Of a stretch of 39,494 nucleotides of DNA, positions 34,186-39,494 are shown one piece after another. Origin of the DNA: Gammaproteobacteria bacterium (GTDB taxonomy: Bacteria > Pseudomonadota > Gammaproteobacteria > Burkholderiales > Burkholderiaceae_C). Both the position numbers and the translations under genes were made by a program. Numbering within the stretch: the first letter of the stretch is position 1; each line of letters begins with the position of its first letter. The stretch spans positions 1 through 39,494 of the forward strand of contig JANYHL010000070.1 of NCBI GenBank assembly GCA_025359085.1, read 5' to 3'. The notes below the pieces were generated by a model. The model saw only the letters and a list, made by a program, of their open reading frames with translations. It was not told the origin of the DNA and did no database searches.

Positions 34186-35040
34186 TTAACGCCGCTGCAC
34201 GGCGTCAATGCCAAGCACACAACAGTCTTCAGCGCCGTGCCCGGCCGCAATCAGCTGATCCATGCGGGTTGCCACCAAAGGCAGCACCGCCAACGGTCGG
34301 TCGCCCGCCGTCTCGATCATGAGCCGCACATCTTTGCGCGCCATCGCCAGCTCAAAACTCGGGCTGAAGTTTCCTTTCGCCATGTTCATGCCGCGCCCGG
34401 CCACGATGGCGTTCAAATCGATAAAGCCCAACAGCTTGATGGCGTCTTCGGCACTCACATCGCTCGCCTGTGCCAGCGTCAGCAGGTCAGCCATCACCGC
34501 CGCCGCGCCGATGATCATGGCATTGCCAAACAGTTTGTTGGCGGCGGCCAGGTCGGTGCGCTCGCCCATGTATTGCAGCCGACCCGTCATTCGGGCCAGC
34601 TCAACCTGGACGCTTTCGAACAGCACCTTGGGGCCAGCGATCATCATCGTGCCCTGCGCATGGCGCGCCGCTGGCGGGCCCATGAAAACCGGGCAGTGCA
34701 GGTACTTGATCCCTGCTGCTTTGAGCCGTTCGGCACGCGCGGCAGTGAGCGAGGGCAGCGTGGTGGTGTGGTCAATGATGATGGCGTCGGCTGAAAGCCC
34801 GGCGCGTGCCGCCGCCAGCACTGCTTCAACCACGGCGTCATCCTTGAGCACGATATGAACGCGCGAGGCATTGCGCACCGCCTCGGCCGGGCTGGTTGCG
34901 GCGATCACGCCAAACTGCGCCAGCGCTTGAACTTTGTCGGGCGAACGGTTCCACGCGGTGACCGTATCGCCCCGTTTGGCAGCGGCTTCGGCGAAAGCGG
35001 CGCCGAGCAGGCCGGTGCCGAGAAAAGCGATGGTTGACAT
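34186..35040 (-). CDS. 3-hydroxyisobutyrate dehydrogenase-family NAD(P)-dependent oxidoreductase
   Basis: A 284-residue beta-hydroxyacid dehydrogenase. The Rossmann motif is GTGLLG at 8-13, followed by AWNRSP at 29-34, where Asn-Arg points to NADP preference. The substrate segment is HCPVFMGPPAARHAQGT at 115-131 instead of the usual D-A-P-V-S-G-G form, so the substrate may differ from hydroxyisobutyrate; imine reductases and glyoxylate reductases share this fold. The catalytic lysine is Lys169 in AANKLFGNAM. The ATG at 35040 starts directly at the first strand. It converges with priA across copy 6 of the dispersed repeat. Confidence 0.85.
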   Translation of the reverse strand: MSTIAFLGTGLLGAAFAEAAAKRGDTVTAWNRSPDKVQALAQFGVIAATSPAEAVRNASRVHIVLKDDAVVEAVLAAARAGLSADAIIIDHTTTLPSLTAARAERLKAAGIKYLHCPVFMGPPAARHAQGTMMIAGPKVLFESVQVELARMTGRLQYMGERTDLAAANKLFGNAMIIGAAAVMADLLTLAQASDVSAEDAIKLLGFIDLNAIVAGRGMNMAKGNFSPSFELAMARKDVRLMIETAGDRPLAVLPLVATRMDQLIAAGHGAEDCCVLGIDAVQRR

Positions 35041-35187
35041 AATTTGGATCCTTGATCGTGCGTTAATTTCAAATACTCTACGACAAATAACATGACCTCG
35101 TCTTCAGGTCCAACTTCCTGAACTGTTTCACCGCATCCAGGGTCATCAACCTACAGGCAAGGTGCCATCCACGGGGAGCTCACATGC

Positions 35188-35211
35188 AAAAGGCCCCGAA
35201 GGGCCTTTTTT
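35188..35211 (-). terminator. Rho-independent terminator after the histone-H1-like gene
   Basis: A perfect nine-base stem, AAAAGGCCC at 35188-35196 against GGGCCTTTT at 35201-35209. On the minus strand the loop is TTCG and TTTTGC follows, which fits termination of the gene ending at 35239. The plus strand also has a T-run of six, so it may be bidirectional. Confidence 0.85.
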
Positions 35212-35238
35212 ACCGCACGACCAGGTCGCGACGGATTT

Positions 35239-35577
35239 TTACTTCTTGGCAGCGGGCTTGACTGCTCTCGCAGGCATGGCCGCTTTGGGCGCAGCTTTGG
35301 CAACAACCTTGGCCTTCGGTGCGACCGGCGCCGACGCTGCCGGAGCGGCTTTCAGGGCCGTCCGTTGATCACGCAGCGCATTGATTTCTGCATTGATCTT
35401 GTCCTTGCGTTCGGTCAGCTTCGCAATGCTGCCAGTGAACTTGGCAATCGCCTTGGCGATCTTGGACACGGGTGCCGTTTTGGGCGCTGGTTTAGCCGCA
35501 GGCTTGAGCACCTTGGCCGGGGCCTTTGCTTTCAGATTTGCTGCAGCCTTGGGGGCCGCTTTTTTCGCAGTTGCCAT
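35239..35577 (-). CDS. Lys/Ala/Pro-rich histone H1-like protein
   Basis: A 112-residue, strongly basic protein. Residues 1-38 and 75-112 are low-complexity KAAPKA/AKAPAK-type repeats like eukaryotic histone H1 tails and bacterial AlgP or BpH1 proteins. Between them, residues 39-72 (SKIAKAIAKFTGSIAKLTERKDKINAEINALRDQ; shown only in outline) form a short charged helix likely to be a coiled coil. Such proteins bind DNA non-specifically and influence nucleoid structure or gene expression. The ATG at 35577 follows AAAGGAAAT. The gene has its own terminator at 35188-35211. Repeat number in the tails often varies between strains. Confidence 0.82.
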   Translation of the reverse strand: MATAKKAAPKAAANLKAKAPAKVLKPAAKPAPKTAPVSKIAKAIAKFTGSIAKLTERKDKINAEINALRDQRTALKAAPAASAPVAPKAKVVAKAAPKAAMPARAVKPAAKK

Positions 35578-35890
35578 TTTCTAATTTCCTTTTTGTTGAG
35601 CTGGCAAAGTTGTTTTCGCCAGTGCCGGTATTGTGATCAATTTTTTAAGGCAGCTTCAATTTTATTCGGCCGAGGTCAAGGAGCCGCTGAGCCTGTCAGG
35701 CGACGCCGAGTCGGGGTGATGGAATTGTGCACGCCCGTGGTGCACACTGAACGAAGGCGAGACGGCCTTTGACAGCGCGCTTGGACACGGTAATGGGGCT
35801 CGCACTTTGTCACCCCTTTCGCATCGAGCGCGGTGTCGTTACGATCGACTTCCCACACTCTCATATTCTCCTACCTAAAAAGGATTCCTT
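35578..35890. other. 313-base divergent intergenic region with a 21-bp dyad
   Basis: No gene is seen. A perfect dyad lies at 35726-35746: TGTGCAC (35726-35732), seven bases, GTGCACA (35740-35746). It could be an operator for the downstream alcohol dehydrogenase or a hairpin. AAAAAGGA precedes the dehydrogenase ATG. No promoter hexamers could be fixed. Confidence 0.5.
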
Positions 35891-37045
35891 ATGTCGCAAT
35901 TCTCCTTTGAAACCACACCCAAAATCATCTGCGAACAGGGCGGTGCGGGGCGTCTCGGGGACATCGCCAAGAGTCTGGGCATCACACGATTGTTTCTCGT
36001 CACCGACCTTGGTTTGATCAAGGCCAAATTACTCGATGGTGCGTTGGCCTCGCTGGCCGCCGCGGGCGTCGCGGCAACGGTGTTTTCCGATGTGCTGGCC
36101 GACCCGCCCGAGCTCAGCGTGCAAGCGGCGGTGGACGCGGCGCGGGCGGCGGGTGCCGACGGTGTTGTTGGTTTTGGCGGCGGCAGTTCCATGGACACGG
36201 CCAAGCTGGTGGCGCTGCTGGCGCGAACGCCACAGCCGCTGCCCGACATTTACGGCATCGGATTGGCTCGCGGGCCGCGCCTGCCGCTGATCCAGGTGCC
36301 GACCACTGCCGGCACCGGTTCCGAGGTCACGCCTATTTCCATCCTCACCACGCCCAGCCACGAGAAGAAGGGCGTGGTGTCGCCGCTGCTCTACCCCGAT
36401 GTGGCGCTGCTCGACAGCCGCCTGACGCTGGGACTGCCACCGGTGGTGACGGCGATGACGGGTGTCGACGCCATGGTGCATGCGATCGAGGCTTTCACCA
36501 CCAGGCTAAAGAAGAATCCACTCTCTGATGCGCTGGCAATCAAGGCACTGCAGCTGCTGTATGCCAACCTGCCCGGGGCAGTGAACGAGGGCCGGGACGC
36601 GACGGTGCGCGAAAACATGTTGCTCGGTTCTTTGTTTGCTGGCATGGCCTTCGCCAACGCTCCGGTTGGCGCGGTGCACGCGCTGGCCTACCCGCTGGGT
36701 GGCCACTATGGTCTGCCCCATGGCCTGACAAATTCCCTGGTTTTCGTCCCGGTGTTGAAGTTCAATCTTGCTGCGGCGCAAGGCCTTTACGCGGAATTGG
36801 GTCGCGCCATCCTGCCGGAACAGCGGGTTGCCGCGGACAGCGAAGCCGCCGCTGCTTTCGTCGCGGCCATCAGTGAGCGCGTGGCGGCGATGCCCTACGC
36901 CCAGACCTTGCGTGATGCCGGCGTCAAGGAAGACGATCTGCCGATGCTGGCCCGCGACGCCATGAACGTTCAACGTCTGCTGGTGAACAACCCCCGGGAC
37001 GTCGCCTACGACGACGCGCTGGCGATCTATCGCGCCGCCTTCTGA
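35891..37045 (+). CDS. Iron-containing alcohol dehydrogenase (type III)
   Basis: A 384-residue cytosolic enzyme that interconverts alcohols and aldehydes or ketones with NAD(P). The dinucleotide motif is GGGSSMD at 96-102. The four metal ligands are visible as Asp193 and His197 (GVDAMVHAIEAF), His263 (AVHALAYPLGGHYGLPHG) and His277. PTTAGTGSEVT at 137-147 is also typical. Specificity cannot be assigned; related enzymes act on butanol, 1,3-propanediol or maleylacetate, although the H-x3-H...LPHG pattern favours true alcohol dehydrogenases. The ATG has AAGGA seven bases upstream. The gene stands alone. Confidence 0.92.
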   Translation: MSQFSFETTPKIICEQGGAGRLGDIAKSLGITRLFLVTDLGLIKAKLLDGALASLAAAGVAATVFSDVLADPPELSVQAAVDAARAAGADGVVGFGGGSSMDTAKLVALLARTPQPLPDIYGIGLARGPRLPLIQVPTTAGTGSEVTPISILTTPSHEKKGVVSPLLYPDVALLDSRLTLGLPPVVTAMTGVDAMVHAIEAFTTRLKKNPLSDALAIKALQLLYANLPGAVNEGRDATVRENMLLGSLFAGMAFANAPVGAVHALAYPLGGHYGLPHGLTNSLVFVPVLKFNLAAAQGLYAELGRAILPEQRVAADSEAAAAFVAAISERVAAMPYAQTLRDAGVKEDDLPMLARDAMNVQRLLVNNPRDVAYDDALAIYRAAF

Positions 37046-37050
37046 TCCTG

Positions 37051-37155
37051 TCAGGCCTGCGCGCTGGCACGGGCTTTCATCACTTCAACCTTCACTTGAG
37101 CTAAGGTCATGGTGCAACTGAACACCCCCCGGCTTTTGTTGCCGAACTCATCCAT
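37051..37155 (-). CDS. Possible 34-residue peptide after the truncated methyltransferase
   Basis: A short frame whose ATG overlaps the preceding stop as TAATG (37153-37157), a common coupling arrangement. The product begins MDEFGNKSRGVF and ends in a helical KVEVMKARASAQA tail. I recognise no family. It may be a remnant of a larger gene. Confidence 0.3.
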   Translation of the reverse strand: MDEFGNKSRGVFSCTMTLAQVKVEVMKARASAQA

Positions 37156-37826
37156 TAAGAGGAGGCCAGTGCGATATGAGCAAACATTGGAAACGTTAGG
37201 GCGTCGGTCCCATCAAGTCCGGGGATGAGAGGTTCAACTTCCATTCGCACGGCTTTCAAAAGTGCCGCCCGTTCTGGCTCATCCAATTGGGCAAAAGCGG
37301 GTACCGCCGCCGCCGAACTGGTCACCGAAAATGGGACAAAGTTCTTTGGTTCTGGAAATCGGACCATCGTGGATTCGGCAACGATCTCGATATTTTTGAA
37401 TCCGGCGGCAGTAAACAAACTTCGCAGTTCGTCGGCATCACTCAATGCAAAAGGCGTCATCACGGCGGAGACTGGCAGCGAGAGGTGGTGCGTTACCGAT
37501 TTGATCAATGTCTCAAAGATGGGGTGTCTGTTCAGCGCCTGCAATACGATGACCAGAGCTCTTCCACCAGGGGCCAGGACACGATTCATTTCCTGCACGA
37601 CCGCTGGACGGTCCGGAACAAACTGCAAACCATGCTGGCAGAGTACGACGTCGAAGGAGCCAGCCGGAAAGGGAGACTCATGGCGTTTCCTTCCTGCCAG
37701 GTAATCTTCGCACCAGAAGGCAGCTACGCAGACCTGAAAGTGCACATGCTTGTTCAAGCGGGAGCCGAAGCGGTGAATGAAGACCACCGCGCCGATGTGC
37801 AGGGCTCTGGTTCCATCGAACGACAA
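37155..37826 (-). pseudogene. Class I SAM-dependent methyltransferase lacking its N-terminal half
   Basis: A 223-codon frame. From about residue 51 (37676 downwards) it is a normal UbiE-like methyltransferase C-terminal part: SPFPAGSFDVVLCQHGLQF, RPAVVQEMNRVLAPGGR, then a FTAAGFKNIEI segment and a C-terminal domain ending in MFAHIALASS. The SAM-binding motif I (D/E-x-G-x-G-x-G) and all that should precede it are missing. Residues 1-50 resemble no methyltransferase and have no good ribosome-binding site. The most likely reading is a gene truncated by a rearrangement near 37680; a copy of the dispersed repeat lies just beyond, at 37861-37898. Expression of the remnant cannot be excluded. Confidence 0.65.
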
Positions 37827-37860
37827 AAATGGACCTCATGCAAATAGCTTACACTGAAAC

Positions 37861-37898
37861 GGCCGCTGGCCCTCGTGACATATGCCTTATATGCTATT
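37861..37898 (-). repeat. Dispersed repeat, copy 7 (near the truncated methyltransferase)
   Basis: On the minus strand: AATAGC (37893-37898), exactly 19 bases ending in ACG, then AGGGCCAGCGGCC (37861-37873). A perfect 7-bp hairpin head is present: TGCTATT at 37892-37898 against AATAGCA at 37904-37910. Confidence 0.78.
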
Positions 37899-38094
37899 GT
37901 ATTAATAGCACTAACGGGCGGGTCGTCTGACGGGACGCCAGCCTTCGCTGCCCGGGCGCCAGCGCGGCGCAGGTAACGGAAATGTAATCTTGTTGTCATC
38001 ATTTTGTGTGGGGTGGTTCAACACACTGCAGCCAATTGTTTTTGATTTGGACTGAACCGTCCGGTTGAAGGCTTTGACTGACAAGGAAGCTCCA

Positions 38095-38214
38095 ATGACC
38101 TCTGCATCACGCAGTTACGCTATCTTGGCCGACGCTGACTTTGGTCTCGGCGCCTGCACCGTCGGCAAGATGCAGCGAATGGAAGAGCGCCCGCCAGGGC
38201 CGGTTACCAAGTAA
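38095..38214 (+). CDS. Small 39-residue protein before the DUF2933 gene
   Basis: An ATG-started frame with a good ribosome-binding site (AAGGAAG six bases upstream), ending TAA nine bases before the DUF2933 ATG, whose own AAGGAG site overlaps this stop. The product has one cysteine and runs from SRSYAILADADFGLG to a polar, Pro-rich end. I recognise no family. The signals on both sides suggest it is translated, as a first gene or leader peptide of the cassette. Confidence 0.45.
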   Translation: MTSASRSYAILADADFGLGACTVGKMQRMEERPPGPVTK

Positions 38215-38223
38215 GGAGTCATC

Positions 38224-38469
38224 ATGAACCATGACCATGAAGAAGATGCGGCCCCGCCCGGTTTCTGGCGTTCACGTTACGCCATGGGTCTGCTCGTGCT
38301 GGGGGCCATCGCGACGTACTTTCTGCTGAGTGAGCACCGCGCCCATTTCTTTGGCGCGCTGCCGTTTTTACTGCTGCTTGCGTGCCCGCTGATGCATGCC
38401 TTCATGCATCACGGTCATGGAAAACACGGGGGTGACCCTACAGGCCACCACGCTGGCGAGCAAGCATGA
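38224..38469 (+). CDS. DUF2933 small His-rich membrane protein
   Basis: An 81-residue protein: an acidic/His N-terminus (NHDHEEDAAP), one or two membrane helices (about 20-36 and 43-58, the latter LPFLLLLACPLMHAFMHH), and a His/Gly-rich tail (HHGHGKHGGDPTGHHAG). This is the DUF2933 layout. These proteins are often found near copper or heavy-metal resistance genes, and the histidines could bind metal; no metal-resistance gene is inside this window, so that is inference. AAGGAG lies seven bases before the ATG. The stop overlaps the next gene's ATG. Confidence 0.85.
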   Translation: MNHDHEEDAAPPGFWRSRYAMGLLVLGAIATYFLLSEHRAHFFGALPFLLLLACPLMHAFMHHGHGKHGGDPTGHHAGEQA

Positions 38470-39056
38470 GCCACGATGCCCCCGCCTATGGATTGTGGAC
38501 GCTCGTCGTCTTGAATTCGGCCATTTTCTTGATGTTCGCCTTCATCGTCGCGCTGTTTGTGGAGATGTATGGCTTCCCGCTAACCCTCTACGTGCTGTCG
38601 GGCTGGCTGCAAACCCGGTTTCCGAACCTCGACCTGCTGTCCCACAACACCGGCCACCTCTGGTCCACGCTTCTGGGCGAGAAGGGCGACCCGCACTTCG
38701 GGCCGCTGCACATCGCGAGCTATGTGTTCCTGGGGTTCGGCTTCTATTTGCTGTCGAGTGCGTGGAATGTCCTGTACCACGCGCAACGTCGGCATACGCT
38801 GGCCACGAGCGGCCCCTACGCACGGATTCGCCATCCAAAGTACGTCGCCTTTGTGCTGATCCTGCTTGGTTTCTTGCTGCAATGGCCGACGCTGCTCACG
38901 CTGGCGATGTTTCCGATCCTGCTGGTTATGTATGCGCGTCTTGCGATCACGGAAGAGGCCGAGATGCGCAAGCGATTTAGCACCGAGTTCGAAGCCTACG
39001 CAGCGCGTACGCCACGCCTTCTGCCGTCATGGCGAAAGCAAACGTCGTCCGTTTGA
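38466..39056 (+). CDS. Isoprenylcysteine carboxyl methyltransferase-family membrane protein
   Basis: A 196-residue inner-membrane protein with about four to five helices (about 10-30, 37-50, 80-100, 125-158). The C-terminal half carries the ICMT/PEMT family signature: TSGPYARIRHPKYVAF near 115-130 and EEAEMRKRFSTEFEAYAARTPRLLP near 160-184. Bacterial members are thought to methylate lipid or small isoprenoid substrates using SAM; the substrate is unknown. The start overlaps the DUF2933 stop (ATGA) and both are often found together. Confidence 0.85.
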   Translation: MSHDAPAYGLWTLVVLNSAIFLMFAFIVALFVEMYGFPLTLYVLSGWLQTRFPNLDLLSHNTGHLWSTLLGEKGDPHFGPLHIASYVFLGFGFYLLSSAWNVLYHAQRRHTLATSGPYARIRHPKYVAFVLILLGFLLQWPTLLTLAMFPILLVMYARLAITEEAEMRKRFSTEFEAYAARTPRLLPSWRKQTSSV

Positions 39057-39082
39057 AGGCCGGTGGACGACAAGGCCCAGCC

Positions 39083-39494
39083 ATGACCAGCAATAAACTG
39101 AGCGTCGATGCCGAACTGGAAAAGCTGCAGCGCGAAACATTCGGTTATTTTTTGCATGAAACGAATCCTGCCAATGGTCTCGTGATCGACAAGACTGCGG
39201 AAAATTGGCCTGCGAGCGTTGCCGCCACCGGCCTGGCGTTAGCCTGCTACCCGGTCAGTGTTGAACGCGGATTCATGACGCGGGCCGCGGCGGTGGAGCG
39301 AACGCTTGTGACGCTGCGTTTTTTCTGGAACAGCCCGCAAGGCCCAGAGCCTGATGCTACCGGCTACCAGGGCTTTTACTATCATTTTCTCGACATGCAG
39401 ACCGGCCGGCGCGCCTGGCAATGCGAGCTGTCAACAGTAGACAGTGCTTTTCTGCTGGCGGGCGCGTTGACGGCAGGAATGTATTTTGCGGCAG
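39083..39494 (+). CDS. Glucoamylase-family protein, 5' part only
   Basis: The first 137 codons of a gene that continues past the window. The product begins ELEKLQRETFGYFLHETNPA, then GLVIDKT, a VAATGLALACYPV helix and GFYYHFLDMQTGRRA, followed by CELSTVDSAFLLAGAL. This is the pattern of the glycoamylase-like family (PF10091 type), alpha/alpha-barrel proteins linked to beta-glucan or exopolysaccharide processing. No signal peptide is seen at this start. It follows the ICMT-like gene by 26 bases and may be in the same transcript. Confidence 0.8.
   Translation, partial: MTSNKLSVDAELEKLQRETFGYFLHETNPANGLVIDKTAENWPASVAATGLALACYPVSVERGFMTRAAAVERTLVTLRFFWNSPQGPEPDATGYQGFYYHFLDMQTGRRAWQCELSTVDSAFLLAGALTAGMYFAA

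Noticed and set aside
1-39494. CRISPR arrays, tRNA or rRNA genes, prophage and complete insertion sequences
   Set aside because: Both strands were read for repeat-spacer patterns, cloverleaf signals and transposase domains, and none was seen.

Overview
The window reads as a bacterial chromosome segment from a betaproteobacterium of the order Burkholderiales, most likely family Comamonadaceae (Rhodoferax/Polaromonas-like). The grounds are the high-GC coding sequence, the gene neighbourhoods (argS-SPOR-dsbA, lptA-lptB-rpoN, a ThrH-type phosphatase, tandem folB genes beside a pteridine-reductase-like SDR), frequent GTG/TTG starts with 4-bp ATGA/GTGA overlaps, and short dispersed repeats of a kind I associate from memory with this family. 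No rRNA, tRNA, CRISPR array, prophage or complete insertion sequence was seen.

Layout. 1-2513 (minus): the 5' part of a class II glutamine amidotransferase, a DUF4388-like protein and a Cache-HAMP membrane sensor with no output domain. 2881-7312 (plus): a long family I CoA-transferase, a ChbG/HpnK-type deacetylase and an ArnT-like glycosyltransferase. These converge on a minus-strand GT2 glycosyltransferase/GtrA pair (7253-8637); together they look like an envelope-lipid or polysaccharide modification set. 8740-9084 (minus): a PsiF-family protein with its own terminator. 9223-12397: argS, three tandem 45-bp hairpin repeats, a SPOR-domain protein and dsbA. 12629-17479: lptA-lptB-rpoN, a THUMP-domain RNA methyltransferase and a PIN-domain protein, mostly with overlapping ends. 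17589-21157: a four-gene MCE lipid-transport operon (STAS-permease, ATPase, MCE protein, PqiC-like lipoprotein). 21352-24179: a UPF0149/SEC-C protein, an NTF2-like protein, a DUF2905 protein and a MidA-type methyltransferase. 24190-26899: a pterin/folate set (SDR, two FolB-family proteins) running into ttcA. 26995-29017: a histidine phosphatase, thrH and a low-GC acetyltransferase. 29196-34079: ruvB divergent from hemE, then priA behind an AT-rich leader with two DnaA boxes. 34186-37155: a beta-hydroxyacid dehydrogenase, a histone-H1-like protein, an iron alcohol dehydrogenase and a truncated methyltransferase. 38095-39494: a short peptide, a DUF2933 protein, an isoprenylcysteine-methyltransferase-like membrane protein and the start of a glucoamylase-family protein.

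The most interesting signal is a dispersed repeat that gene calling does not reveal. Seven copies share the architecture AATAGC, exactly 19 bases, then RGGGCTASAGCC. Three lie between genes (after ttcA, after priA, near 37.9 kb). Four lie inside open reading frames (the ChbG-like deacetylase, rpoN, priA and, in reverse orientation, the PIN gene) without breaking the frame. The three forward coding copies are read in the same frame, and four copies carry a hairpin 'head'. This resembles the protein-embedded palindromic elements known from Rickettsia. Secondary points are the tandem hairpins after argS, the DnaA boxes ahead of priA, a GC-rich leader of rpoN that supplies its best ribosome-binding site, and the sensor lacking an output domain.
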